A DNA stretch of 64,000 nt from Bacteroidota bacterium. Lineage in GTDB: Bacteria > Bacteroidota > Bacteroidia > Bacteroidales > VadinHA17. A program made the position numbers and the translations under genes. A model generated the notes under the pieces. It had not been told where the DNA came from, made no database searches, and saw nothing but the letters and a program-made list of their open reading frames with translations. The stretch is from contig DRFJ01000047.1 of NCBI GenBank assembly GCA_011050615.1, positions 36,769 to 100,768 of the forward strand. The letters are read 5' to 3'. Shown here in pieces: positions 36,801-45,802 of the stretch. Position 1 is the stretch's first letter; each line of letters opens with the position of its first letter.

Positions 36801-38121
36801 AGCCTTCCTTGACAGTCTTAAGGGTTACGACAGGAATAAGGATAAAACCCTCAGGGTAAATGTTAAAAAGTCAGTGCCAAACAACCTGCTGGAAGGCCGG
36901 ACCTTATATTATCCATATGCCAATGATGCGGTGCACATCCTTTCTGCGGCAACAAGGAGTTGTGGCATTAATTCCGAAGTCCTGCCGATGCAGGACGAAA
37001 AAGACCTGGAAATTGCCGGCAAACATACAACAGGCCAGGAATGTTTCCCGATGATATGTACTACCGGCAGCTTCCTGAAAAAGTTAATGGAGCCGGGATG
37101 TGATCCCTCAAAAGTGGCCTTCTTCATGCCCGATCATAATGGCCCCTGCCGTTTTGGTGATTATAACAAGCTGCAGAGGCAGATTTTTGATAAACTTGAC
37201 TTTCATGAGGTCTCTCTTGTCACACCGAGCAATGATAATGCCTATGCTGAGCTTACCAAGGAACATGCACAGAAATTCAGGATGAATGCCTGGCTGGGAT
37301 CGAACGGATTTGACATTCTCAGGAAGTTTAAACAGGAAACAAGACCTTATGAGAAAAATAACGGCGCTACCAACAGGGTATATGATGATTATTTCAGCAG
37401 GTTAATAGGTCTTGTTGAAAAAGGAGCACGCGGTATACCCCGCTTACTTGAAGAAGCCGGTAAGGCTTTTTCTCAAATCCCGGTACATAACACCGAGCGC
37501 AAGCCTGTAATAGCTGTTGTAGGGGAGATATTCATGAGAGATAATCCCTACTGCAGTGCTTATCTCGTTGACCGGCTGGAAGCACTTGGAGCAGAAACAA
37601 TGGTTCCCAGATTCTGTGAGTGGCTGCATTATTCGACTTACAGGTATACCCGTGACAGCAAGTGGAAGAATGATTATAAGGGGATATTAAAATCAAAAGT
37701 CCAGGAATTCTACCAGCATTATACAGCTAAAAGGATGAATAAAGCCGCACATAATTATGTTAAACTCAGGGATTATTTCACCGTGAATGACCTTATAAGG
37801 GGTTCTGCCCCATACATTCACAGGGATTATGACGGCGAGCCTGTTGTCGCACTGGGTTCAGCTGCCTCATTAACAGGGCATAAGATTTCAGGCGTGGTAT
37901 ACATACTGCCCTTTACCTGTATGCCGGGAACCATTGTTTCGTCTGTTTCAGGTGATTTTAAGAAAGACCATAAAAATATTCCCTGGCTAAATTTTGCTTA
38001 TGACGGGCAGCAGGATGCAAGCATTGAAACACACCTGCAGGCCTTCATGCACCAGGCGCAGGAGTTCTGCCGTGAAAATAATTATCACCTTATAAATTCA
38101 GAAAAGAGGCTTAGTTATTAA
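33862..38121 (+). CDS. Acyl-CoA dehydratase activase-related protein, double ASKHA, 1419 residues
   Basis: This large cytoplasmic protein contains two BadF/HgdC-type ATPase domains in tandem. The first (about 10-275) starts LGMDIGSISVNTVIIDN and has CAAGTGSFLDQQAKRIG and GRCSVFAKSD; the second (about 325-590) starts YLGLDVGSLSTNVVLIDK with CAAGTGSFLEEQAEKLG and DRCTVFMESD. The cysteines in CAAGTGSF and RC(S/T)VF match those that bind the bridging [4Fe-4S] cluster in 2-hydroxyacyl-CoA dehydratase activators. A DUF2229-type region follows (GLPRALMIFYQQFPFWRSFF) and then a long HgdB-like C-terminal part with several cysteines. Whether it activates a separate dehydratase or is self-contained is unknown. 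Known long members exist in Firmicutes and Bacteroidota. Confidence 0.93.
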   Translation: MNNALPEESHLGMDIGSISVNTVIIDNKGEIFYEDYSYCQGKPFNVVLKILKGIENNLALTNFSTVSFTGSGGKQAKELLGGIFLNEVIAQAEAVSNLFHEVRTVIEIGGEDSKLIQMEADGKLRASQLSDFSLNSLCAAGTGSFLDQQAKRIGIKIENEFGELAERSENPPRIAGRCSVFAKSDMIHLQQIATPLHDIVAGLCFAVARNYKSTLGRGKKLEKPFIFQGGVAANAGMRRAITEVFDLKPGELIIPENYASMGAIGAVYYNLRHKQKGKRYAGTALLEKYLESGSGKTYHLDPLIVSEAEYIKEVKPIPPGVGMLDVYLGLDVGSLSTNVVLIDKDNNVIARRYLPTASKPLEAIRKGLSEIYDEVGTRVRVRAAGTTGSGRYLTGDFIGADTIQNEITAQAKAAIAYDKTVDTIFEIGGQDSKYISIKNGVVIDFEMNKVCAAGTGSFLEEQAEKLGINIKEEFGRFALESIKPVRLGDRCTVFMESDLNSYQQKGVFLNDLLGGLAYSIVQNYLQKVVGEKLIGDRIFFQGGVTNNKSVVAAFERVTGKKITIPPHFDVTGAIGAAILAREQMTEGGKTRFKGFEISNKTYSVKRFTCQACSNNCDIQSIRIEGEEKALFYGGRCEKYEKEERKKKGSNIPDLFRERTERLLGDYALKFDRSKTSIGLPRALMIFYQQFPFWRSFFEELGFNIILSDESNSRLVKESIELMVSETCLPMELVHGHVKNLLDKGVDYIFLPFVVNMKAGADNPTSNCNCPWIQAAPFMIKSAFKDKSVRDKLLMPALHFKYFKTALKKELGKFMKESFGIKPSLTWKAILKADMVQEAFEKSLHLRGKEVINCNYGEGIKKIVILGRPYNTGDPYLNLSLIEKLINLNTLPLPVDFLPLQDENIFDDYPMMYWPNGQKIIAASRLVRKSDDLYAAYIGNFRCGPDSFISHYVRHEMKGKPFLHLEVDEHSAGAGMITRCEAFLDSLKGYDRNKDKTLRVNVKKSVPNNLLEGRTLYYPYANDAVHILSAATRSCGINSEVLPMQDEKDLEIAGKHTTGQECFPMICTTGSFLKKLMEPGCDPSKVAFFMPDHNGPCRFGDYNKLQRQIFDKLDFHEVSLVTPSNDNAYAELTKEHAQKFRMNAWLGSNGFDILRKFKQETRPYEKNNGATNRVYDDYFSRLIGLVEKGARGIPRLLEEAGKAFSQIPVHNTERKPVIAVVGEIFMRDNPYCSAYLVDRLEALGAETMVPRFCEWLHYSTYRYTRDSKWKNDYKGILKSKVQEFYQHYTAKRMNKAAHNYVKLRDYFTVNDLIRGSAPYIHRDYDGEPVVALGSAASLTGHKISGVVYILPFTCMPGTIVSSVSGDFKKDHKNIPWLNFAYDGQQDASIETHLQAFMHQAQEFCRENNYHLINSEKRLSY

Positions 38122-38195
38122 CAAGATTCCATATTTGTCACCAATAAGGAAAATAATTAGTAATTTTCGGTGTTTTTTTTTATTATTATCCGGGT

Positions 38196-39470
38196 ATGGG
38201 AGAAATTGATATTCTGCTTGGACTACAATGGGGTGATGAGGGAAAAGGGAAGATAGTAGATGCCCTGACTCCTGAATATGACATTATAGCAAGATTCCAG
38301 GGAGGACCGAACGCAGGTCATACACTTCTGTTTGAAAATAAAAAATATATTCTGCACACTATTCCTTCTGGTATTTTCAGAAAAGAAAAGCTCAATATTA
38401 TAGGTAATGGTCTTGTTATTGACCCATCAATCTTTCTAAAAGAAGTGAGGTCATTGGAAATACCGGTGGATGAGCTTGTCGATAAATTAATAATCTCAAG
38501 CCGGGCACACCTTATCCTTCCCACTCACCGTCTCCTGGATGAAGCATATGAAGATGCAAAGGGAGTAATGAAAATAGGATCCACACTTAAAGGTATAGGT
38601 CCCGCCTATACAGACAAGACATCACGGTCCGGGCTTCGTACGGGAGAACTGCTGAAGGATAATTTTCACGAGATTTATACCATACACAGGGAAAGACATC
38701 TTAAGATCCTTCAAAACTATGAAATAAACACAAAGATTGAAGAATATGAAAAGGAATGGTTTGAAGGAATTGAACTGTTAAAAAAATTCCGGATAATCAA
38801 CACCGAATATTACATTAACAAAAGCCTCAACGAAGAAAAAAGAATACTGGCAGAAGGTGCCCAGGGCACAATGCTGGATATTGATTTCGGATCCTATCCT
38901 TATGTAACATCTTCAAATACAATAAGTGCAGGTGCCTGCTCCGGTATGGGAGTATCACCTCGCAAGACAGGCAGGATATATGGCATTTTCAAAGCATATT
39001 GCACTCGTGTTGGAAGCGGTCCTTTCCCAACAGAATTACACAATAAAACAGGCCAGAAACTCCGTGACAACGGATATGAATATGGTTCGACAACAGGCAG
39101 GCCAAGGCGTTGCGGCTGGCTTGACATGCCCGCATTAAAATATTCCTGTATGATTAATGGTGTCACATCCCTTTTTATGACAAAGGCTGATGTATTAACA
39201 GGCTTTGAAAAGATTAAGGTGTGTACCGCTTATAAAACAGGCAATTCCTTTGTTGAAGAACTGCCTTTTGATGTCAATGCTGATATTGAACCCGTATACA
39301 TTGAAATGAAGGGCTGGAGTGAGGATATTACAGGTATTCGGGAATACGATATGCTCCCTGCAGCCCTGAAGGAATATGTCAGTTTTATTGAAAAGGAAAC
39401 AGGCATACCAGTGAATATAGTTTCTGTCGGTCCCGACAGATCTGAGACAATTATGAAAGGAAAATTCTAA
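38196..39470 (+). CDS. purA: Adenylosuccinate synthetase
   Basis: This 424-residue enzyme converts IMP, aspartate and GTP to adenylosuccinate in purine synthesis. Motifs are the N-terminal LLGLQWGDEGKGKIVD (P-loop-like), FQGGPNAGHTL, the Arg-rich GSTLKGIGPAYTDK, and TTGRPRRCGWLD. Length and order are normal. It is a single gene after the activase, with only 74 nt between. The region just after its stop (39471-39537) has no gene. Confidence 0.98.
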   Translation: MGEIDILLGLQWGDEGKGKIVDALTPEYDIIARFQGGPNAGHTLLFENKKYILHTIPSGIFRKEKLNIIGNGLVIDPSIFLKEVRSLEIPVDELVDKLIISSRAHLILPTHRLLDEAYEDAKGVMKIGSTLKGIGPAYTDKTSRSGLRTGELLKDNFHEIYTIHRERHLKILQNYEINTKIEEYEKEWFEGIELLKKFRIINTEYYINKSLNEEKRILAEGAQGTMLDIDFGSYPYVTSSNTISAGACSGMGVSPRKTGRIYGIFKAYCTRVGSGPFPTELHNKTGQKLRDNGYEYGSTTGRPRRCGWLDMPALKYSCMINGVTSLFMTKADVLTGFEKIKVCTAYKTGNSFVEELPFDVNADIEPVYIEMKGWSEDITGIREYDMLPAALKEYVSFIEKETGIPVNIVSVGPDRSETIMKGKF

Positions 39471-39537
39471 AGATGAGACGCGAGAGATGATTCATCCTGG
39501 CCTGTTACGGCTCCCCGAGCCCGGACTTGCTTCAACA

Positions 39538-40023
39538 CTACTCTTTAATATACAACCACGATTCAAAGTCTACCGTATCCTGGTACTGGTACAATCTTTT
39601 TAAAGCCCGGTTTAAATTATCATGTACCTCGGCAGAAACGAGGTTAAAACGGTTTTCCGGACCTGCTATTATCTGAGCATTGTAACCCATGGACCTGTAA
39701 TAATCAAGGTAATCCCCGGCAGATTCAGGTGTCAGAAAACTACCAACTATTATATGATATTTAAAACGCTCTTCCCATTCACGCTGAGCCTGTTGGGCGG
39801 TCTGTATTGAATCGAGCCTTGCCTGCCGGATGGCTTTCATCTTCTCTTCCTCAGATTTTACGGAATCAGCAATCCTTATGCTGTCCTGCCGTGCCAGCCA
39901 GACAGCCATAGTGTCGGCTTTTGATTTTCCGAACCAGCCTTTTTCCTTGATAAACTTACATGAGCTTGTCAGCATAAGAAAGGCAAGGAATATGGAAATG
40001 GAAGTTTTGATACCTTGTTTCAT
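39538..40023 (-). CDS. SPOR-domain lipoprotein
   Basis: The product (161 residues) begins MKQGIKTSISIFLAFLMLTS with a lipobox SSC, then a charged helical linker (about 50-90), and ends with a SPOR-type domain of about 75 residues: YHIIVGSFLTPESAGDYLDY and RFNLVSAEVHDNLNRALKRL. SPOR domains bind denuded glycan strands at cell division sites. I start at ATG 40023, since the lipoprotein signal follows directly; the longer frame to 40047 adds eight residues only. It is divergent from the acyl-CoA ligase gene. Confidence 0.88.
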   Translation of the reverse strand: MKQGIKTSISIFLAFLMLTSSCKFIKEKGWFGKSKADTMAVWLARQDSIRIADSVKSEEEKMKAIRQARLDSIQTAQQAQREWEERFKYHIIVGSFLTPESAGDYLDYYRSMGYNAQIIAGPENRFNLVSAEVHDNLNRALKRLYQYQDTVDFESWLYIKE

Positions 40024-40156
40024 AATTAATGCTTTTCTATTAAGCAAATATACAAATATTTAGAATCAGAGTGAAAAGTATGAACAAAGGATAGATTTCT
40101 TATACGGTAAAAATTTGTATCTTCGATCGATTTACCTTAATCCTAATAATAAAATA

Positions 40157-42070
40157 ATGAAATCAATAGTTCAGTTCTTTGAAGAAAATGTAAACAAGTT
40201 TTCCAATAATGTGTACCTGTGGGAAAAGCCCGGGGACAAGTACGAAGGAACAACTTATTCAGAAGTCCGCAAACAGGTTCACGAATTTGCGGCTGGCCTT
40301 CTCCGGCTGGGCTTAAAAGAAGGAGAAAGGGTGGGCCTTCTCTCAGAAGGTTGCAATAACTGGGTAATAGGCGAACTGGGGATTCTGTACACCGGGGCCA
40401 TAAACGTACCGCTTTCCACCAAGCTCAATTCTGAAGAGGTCCGCTTCAGGTTAAATCATTCTGAAACCCGTTTTGTTATGGTTTCGGCAATGCAAACACC
40501 AAAGCTTATGGAAGTAATAAGTGAATGCAAGACCGTAGAGAAGATCATATGTTTTGAGAAGAAAGAGGAATATGCCGATAATGAAATCCAGTTCAACCAG
40601 GTAAGGAAGATTGGCAGGGAGTGGCTTGAGGAAGCCGGAAATGCGAAAGAATTTGAAAAAGAGTATAAGAGCATAACGCCAGAACATTTTGCCAATATAT
40701 GTTATACCTCTGGAACAACGGCTGATCCCAAGGGAATAATTCTTACCCATGGTAATTATATAACCAACTGCTACCAGGCTTACAGCCTTATGGATATTCC
40801 GCCCTACTGGAAGACCCTGCTATACCTGCCCTGGGATCATTCGTTTGCACATACGGCTGCCATTTTTGCCTTCATGGGGAAGGGTGCCAGTCTGGCCTCT
40901 GTCAAGCAGGGCAAAACACCAATGGAAACACTGCGGAACTTCCCCAATAATATGCGAGAGATAAAACCTAATATTTTGCTTAGCGCCCCTGCTGTATCAA
41001 AAAATTTCAGGAAGAATATTGAGAAGGGTGTCAGAGAAAAGGGCAAGTTTACCTCCTTTATGTTTGAAACCGGGCTTAAAATAGCATTCGCGTATAATAA
41101 AGAAGGATGGAATAAAGGAAGAGGAGCTTCTAAAATGTTGGCTCCCCTTGTAAAGTTTTTTGACAAACTTGTTTTCTCAAAGATACGTGACTTTTTTGGT
41201 GGCGAACTGGAATATTTTATCGGCGGAGCAGCACTTCTTGATATCGAACTGCAAAAGTTCTTTTATGCCATTGGAGTGCCTGTTTTCCAGGGATATGGCC
41301 TTTCAGAGGCTTCCCCTATTATATCTTCAAACTCAAAAACCAACCATAAACTGGGTTCATCAGGTAGGCTGGTCAATAATATGGAATTAAAGATATGCGA
41401 TGAAGAAGGTAATTCCTTGCCGGTGGGCGAAAAAGGAGAAATTGTAATCAAAGGAGGTAATGTGATGTATGGCTACTGGAAAAATGAAGAAGCTACAAAA
41501 CAAACGATAAGAGACGGGTGGCTGCATACGGGAGACCTTGGTTACCTTGATGCAGACAATTTCCTTTATGTCCTTGGCCGTTTCAAAAGCCTGCTGATAG
41601 CGGATGACGGAGAAAAATACAGCCCGGAAAGCATAGAGGAAGCAATAACAGAACAGTCAAAATTTATTGACCAGTGTATACTGCATAATAATCAGCAACC
41701 CTATACTGTTGGTCTTGTGGTTCCCAACCAGCATAACCTCAAAGCCTACCTTGATGAAAAAAAGATAAACGCCAGTTCAGAAGAAGGGAAGCGGGCGGTC
41801 CTGATGCTTATAGAAAATGAAATCAATGAATACCGTACAAACGGGAAGTATGGTAAAATGTTCCCCCAACGATGGCTGCCGGTAGCCCTGGGTGTACTGG
41901 ATGAAGGTTTTACCGAAGAAAACGGGCTGGTTAACGCAACTGCAAAAGTAGTCAGGGGTAAAGTCATTGAAAAATATGCTGACCTTATTGATTTTCTGTA
42001 TACCCCTGCTGCCAAGGCAATATCAAATGAGAGGAATATTGAAGCAGTTGAAAAGATAAATCTGGGCTAA
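40157..42070 (+). CDS. Long-chain fatty acid-CoA ligase (AMP-binding)
   Basis: The product (637 residues) is an ANL-superfamily AMP-forming synthetase. The P-loop signature is ICYTSGTTADPKGIILTHGN (A3), with later GYGLSEASPIISSN (A5), GWLHTGDLGYLD (A7) and the ligase hinge LGRFKSLLIADDGEKYSPES (A8). It activates fatty acids for lipid or beta-oxidation use. I use ATG 40157 (MKSIVQFFEENVNKF), the first start that aligns with the family; the frame extends 14 codons upstream. A GH2 gene begins 11 nt after its stop, an odd but probably co-transcribed pair. Confidence 0.95.
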   Translation: MKSIVQFFEENVNKFSNNVYLWEKPGDKYEGTTYSEVRKQVHEFAAGLLRLGLKEGERVGLLSEGCNNWVIGELGILYTGAINVPLSTKLNSEEVRFRLNHSETRFVMVSAMQTPKLMEVISECKTVEKIICFEKKEEYADNEIQFNQVRKIGREWLEEAGNAKEFEKEYKSITPEHFANICYTSGTTADPKGIILTHGNYITNCYQAYSLMDIPPYWKTLLYLPWDHSFAHTAAIFAFMGKGASLASVKQGKTPMETLRNFPNNMREIKPNILLSAPAVSKNFRKNIEKGVREKGKFTSFMFETGLKIAFAYNKEGWNKGRGASKMLAPLVKFFDKLVFSKIRDFFGGELEYFIGGAALLDIELQKFFYAIGVPVFQGYGLSEASPIISSNSKTNHKLGSSGRLVNNMELKICDEEGNSLPVGEKGEIVIKGGNVMYGYWKNEEATKQTIRDGWLHTGDLGYLDADNFLYVLGRFKSLLIADDGEKYSPESIEEAITEQSKFIDQCILHNNQQPYTVGLVVPNQHNLKAYLDEKKINASSEEGKRAVLMLIENEINEYRTNGKYGKMFPQRWLPVALGVLDEGFTEENGLVNATAKVVRGKVIEKYADLIDFLYTPAAKAISNERNIEAVEKINLG

Positions 42071-42081
42071 AATATATTATC

Positions 42082-43878
42082 ATGTCGAAATATAAATTAC
42101 CATTTATCCTTATCCTCCTATCTGCCCTGGTTTCATGCAGCCAGAACGAACAAACGAACTGGAAAATTGCAGATAACCCTTTGATTACAGAATGGTCTGA
42201 TGATGTTGACCCGTCAATTCCCTGGCCTGAATATCCGCGCCCGGACATGGTAAGAGATACATGGCTGAATATGAATGGCTTATGGGACTACGCCATAACA
42301 CAAAAGGACCAGGAACCTGAAGCCTGGGATGGAAAAATACTCGTACCCTACCCTCTTGAGTCGGCCCTCTCAGGTGTAAAAAAAAGAATCAGTAAAGATG
42401 AATGCCTGTGGTATAAGACAAATTTCAAGCTACCCAAGACCTGGAAGAACAAGCGGATACTCCTTAATTTTGAGGCCTGTGACTGGGAAACAAAAATATG
42501 GATAGATGGTAAAAAGGCGGGTGAACACAGGGGGGGCTATGACCCGTTTTGTTTTGATATAACAGACTATGTAAGACCGGGTAAAAACCATGAATTAAGG
42601 GTAAGCGTATGGGATCCATCCAGCGAAGGTACACAGCCAAGGGGGAAACAGCTTACCGAACCGCGTGGTATCTGGTACACTCCTTCGACGGGAATTTGGC
42701 AGACAGTATGGATGGAACCGGTCGATAATATTTACCTTAGATCATTTCGTATACTGACAGATATAGAAAATGGTATAATAAAAATAATACCTGAAATAGT
42801 CAACCTGCAGGACGGTGTGAGTACAAGGGTAAGAATACTTAAAGACAATAACATACTTAAAGAGACAGAATCACCTGGAGATAATGAGATAAGCATCAGG
42901 CTTGAGGATTATGAGCTATGGTCACCCGGCAAGCCGGTATTATACGATATTGAAATAGAGTTGCTTAATAAAGGAAGAGCAAGTGATAGAATTAATGCTT
43001 ATACAGGTTTCAGAAAAATTTCAGTGGGAAAGGCAGAGGATAATTACACACGTATACTTCTGAACAATAGTTTTACCTTCCAGAGAGGACCTCTTGACCA
43101 GGGCTTCTGGCCTGACGGTTTATATACTCCGCCAACTGACGAGGCCATGCGTTACGATCTGGAAATGATTAAGAAGATGGGCTTTAATATGCTACGTAAA
43201 CATGTCAAGGTTGAAAACAGGCGATTTTACTATTGGTGCGACAGAATGGGACTCCTTGTCTGGCAGGATATGCCTAACGGGGATAAACACATAGGCGGTA
43301 ATGATGACGATATTGTAAGATCAGAAGAATCGGCCAGGCAGTTTGAACTGGAGCTCAGCCGGCTTATCGAAACAAAATATAATCATCCTTCTGTCATTGT
43401 ATGGGTAGCCTTTAACGAGGGATGGGGGCAATATGAAACGGGCAGGATAACAGACCTTATAAAAGAGCTCGATCCCACACGACTGGTTAACAGTGCTTCG
43501 GGATGGGCCGACAGGGGCACCGGGGATATTCTTGACATACATCATTATCCGGATCCGAAATGTCCTGAGGCTGAAGAAAAAAGGGCTATTGTACTGGGTG
43601 AATTCGGTGGTCTCGGTCTGCCTGTACAAGATCATACCTGGGAAGAGAGAAACTGGGCATATGAAAATATGAGTGACGTAAGCTCACTGCTCCATAAGTA
43701 CCGGGAATTTTACGAAACTGTTTACAGGATGGCAGAAGAAGAAGGCCTTAGCGCATCAATATATACCCAGATAACTGATGTGGAGACTGAAACCAACGGG
43801 CTTCTCACCTATGACCGCAAGATTGACAAGATGGGAGCAGATAATCTGTATAATATTAACACAGGGGAAGGCCTTTAA
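42082..43878 (+). CDS. GH2 family glycoside hydrolase, lipoprotein
   Basis: This 598-residue enzyme has a lipoprotein signal (lipobox LVSCS), an N-terminal sugar-binding beta-sandwich (LNMNGLWDYAI, WYKTNFKLP, WIDGKKAGEHRGGYDPF), an Ig-like middle domain and a GH2 TIM barrel. Catalytic glutamates are visible: acid/base in VIVWVAFNEGWGQYET and nucleophile in AIVLGEFGGLG. Such proteins act as beta-galactosidase, glucuronidase or mannosidase-type enzymes; specificity is not readable. At about 600 residues it is one of the short GH2 forms. Confidence 0.92.
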   Translation: MSKYKLPFILILLSALVSCSQNEQTNWKIADNPLITEWSDDVDPSIPWPEYPRPDMVRDTWLNMNGLWDYAITQKDQEPEAWDGKILVPYPLESALSGVKKRISKDECLWYKTNFKLPKTWKNKRILLNFEACDWETKIWIDGKKAGEHRGGYDPFCFDITDYVRPGKNHELRVSVWDPSSEGTQPRGKQLTEPRGIWYTPSTGIWQTVWMEPVDNIYLRSFRILTDIENGIIKIIPEIVNLQDGVSTRVRILKDNNILKETESPGDNEISIRLEDYELWSPGKPVLYDIEIELLNKGRASDRINAYTGFRKISVGKAEDNYTRILLNNSFTFQRGPLDQGFWPDGLYTPPTDEAMRYDLEMIKKMGFNMLRKHVKVENRRFYYWCDRMGLLVWQDMPNGDKHIGGNDDDIVRSEESARQFELELSRLIETKYNHPSVIVWVAFNEGWGQYETGRITDLIKELDPTRLVNSASGWADRGTGDILDIHHYPDPKCPEAEEKRAIVLGEFGGLGLPVQDHTWEERNWAYENMSDVSSLLHKYREFYETVYRMAEEEGLSASIYTQITDVETETNGLLTYDRKIDKMGADNLYNINTGEGL

Positions 43879-43880
43879 TT

Positions 43881-44432
43881 TCAAACCACCAGCCTGCTTT
43901 TAAAGGGCAGGAAGGTCATGAAATCGGCATGATGGACAATATAAGCCTCTGTTGTTCTCTTTACATGATCTCCTTCACCTGCATGAGCAGCTATTATATG
44001 ACAAACCTCGGGAGGCAGACCACATTCCTCGGCAAGTGAAACGCCTGAGAAAGGATGCCTGAGGTATTTCCCGTATGTGGCCTGGACAACATTGCCATCT
44101 TCATCTTTGACATATTCCAGAAGCTTACCTACATCAGCAAGTATGGCCCCTGAGATAAGTGTATCCATATTTACCGGAAGCGCCTCCCTGAAAAATTCAT
44201 TCATCTTTTTACCACTTTCCAGAGCCACATGAACCACACATCTCTTATGCGCCATAAAGCTTACTTTCAGATCGGGACCACAGAGAAGGGTAAAAGGTAT
44301 TGTATTAAGGTCTTCAGCTGACAGTACACTTCTCTCAAGGGCCAGCTCCCATACCCTTGCAGTCTTTTCCTTTAACTCTTCATTATCAATCCAATCCAGC
44401 TCAGGCCAGAGATCATAAACTACCTTATTCAT
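43881..44432 (-). CDS. HD domain phosphohydrolase-like protein
   Basis: This 183-residue protein has an HD-type fold: the leading metal His is HKRCVVHVALES (about 66), followed by the LISGAILADVGKLLEYV region in which the expected HD pair is altered to AD, then the downstream helices IIAAHAGEGDHVKRTTEAYI and VHHADF. It is probably metal-dependent, but loss of His at the HD pair may mean altered or lost activity. It is 12 nt downstream of the dehydrogenase gene on the same strand, so the two form an operon. Confidence 0.78.
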   Translation of the reverse strand: MNKVVYDLWPELDWIDNEELKEKTARVWELALERSVLSAEDLNTIPFTLLCGPDLKVSFMAHKRCVVHVALESGKKMNEFFREALPVNMDTLISGAILADVGKLLEYVKDEDGNVVQATYGKYLRHPFSGVSLAEECGLPPEVCHIIAAHAGEGDHVKRTTEAYIVHHADFMTFLPFKSRLVV

Positions 44433-44444
44433 AAAATAAAAAAT

Positions 44445-45638
44445 TTAGAGGTTCGAAATAATTTCATCTGTCATTTCTATAGTGCTGGCAGCCCCCTTTT
44501 CTATAACATCAGGACTGCCCTTCATCTTCATCATATCATAAGTCCTGATTTTACCCTCTTCAATTACTCTTGATACAGCCTTACGTATTCTGGACGCTTT
44601 ATCCTTGTCATCGATATAATCAAGCATCATGCAGGCTGATTCAATCATTGCAATGGGATTAACTATTGGGGGATCGTATTCGGCATATTTTGGTGCTGAG
44701 CCATGAGTTGGTTCAAAAACGCCGACACCATCGGCCGAGAACTGTGCCGAACAGGCAAAGCCCAGTCCCCCGATCAGTCCGGCAAAGGCATCGGAGACTA
44801 TATCGCCAAACATATTACCTGCAACTATTACACCATAGTCTTCAGGATTTTTAGTGAGCCACATCATCTGGGCATCAATATTGGTGTTCCATAATTGAAT
44901 ATCCGGGTACTCATTCTTTTGTATATCCTTTGCCAGTTTTAGCATCATGCCGGAAGTTTCTCTTATTACATTTGGTTTCTCACATACGGTTACTGATTTA
45001 TATCCATATTTACTGGTATGTTCAAAAGCAGCTCTTACTATTCTCTCGGTTGCCTTTTTGGAAAAAATCCTTGTTGACACTGATATTTCCTCTACGGGCA
45101 CACTCCCGAAATTCTTTATGAACTTAGGATGGGTCATAAGGGCCTTGTAAACAAGCGATGGCGGATTGGACCACTCTACTCCTCCATAAAGTCCTTCGGT
45201 ATTTTGCCTGAATATTGCAACATCAACATAAGGCTCATCAAAAGAACCTTCAGTGTTTCTTCGAATAAAATTCAAAGGATTTCCTTTGTAGGTTCGACAG
45301 GGGCGCAGGCATATATCAAGGTTGAAATGTTGTCTTAGCCCTACTATGGGACTGGAATAAACAAGACCTTTATTCTGGAGAGACGGATGCAGCTCGGCAG
45401 CAGCTTCATCCTTGGGCTTTGAAGTAATGGCTCCGAAAAGTGCTATCTTATGTTTCTCTATGAGATCAATGGTCCTGTCAGGAAGAGGGTTCCCCTCCGT
45501 ACGCCAGAATTCCCAGCCAATATCACCATAAACGTATTCAGCATCAAAACCAGCAGCAGTCAATACTCTTATAGCCTGTTCAAGTACAATACCTCCTATA
45601 CCATCACCGGGTAGTGCGACTATTTTTCTTTTTGTCAT
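44445..45638 (-). CDS. Isocitrate/3-isopropylmalate dehydrogenase family protein
   Basis: This 397-residue NAD(P)-dependent enzyme has the family's N-terminus (VALPGDGIGGIVLEQAIRVL), the substrate-binding loop IFRQNTEGLYGGVEW, catalytic Tyr/Lys region, and the C-terminal nucleotide-binding signature NMFGDIVSDAFAGLIGGLGF and FEPTHGSAPKYA. It is longer than typical LeuB (about 350), closer to IDH-like members. The NTEG loop fits either substrate; no leucine-pathway genes are near, so isocitrate is slightly favoured. It is in an operon with the HD protein and divergent from pepD. Confidence 0.93.
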   Translation of the reverse strand: MTKRKIVALPGDGIGGIVLEQAIRVLTAAGFDAEYVYGDIGWEFWRTEGNPLPDRTIDLIEKHKIALFGAITSKPKDEAAAELHPSLQNKGLVYSSPIVGLRQHFNLDICLRPCRTYKGNPLNFIRRNTEGSFDEPYVDVAIFRQNTEGLYGGVEWSNPPSLVYKALMTHPKFIKNFGSVPVEEISVSTRIFSKKATERIVRAAFEHTSKYGYKSVTVCEKPNVIRETSGMMLKLAKDIQKNEYPDIQLWNTNIDAQMMWLTKNPEDYGVIVAGNMFGDIVSDAFAGLIGGLGFACSAQFSADGVGVFEPTHGSAPKYAEYDPPIVNPIAMIESACMMLDYIDDKDKASRIRKAVSRVIEEGKIRTYDMMKMKGSPDVIEKGAASTIEMTDEIISNL

Positions 45639-45755
45639 TTGTTATTTGCTTTAGATGTTTATTTAAAAATAAGCTTAGTCAAAATAAGAATTTTTTTTCG
45701 TTCGGTAAAACCCCGCTGACAAATAATATTATTTAAAAACAAAGCCAATTTTTGA

Positions 45756-45763
45756 TACCTTTG
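45756..45763 (+). promoter_or_regulatory. -7 box (TACCTTTG) upstream of pepD
   Basis: TACCTTTG fits TAnnTTTG and lies 40 nt before the pepD start. The -33 element is only TTTA-like. Confidence 0.55.
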
Positions 45764-45802
45764 TGCGCATAATTTTTTTATCAACCATATAATTTACCTG
45801 AA

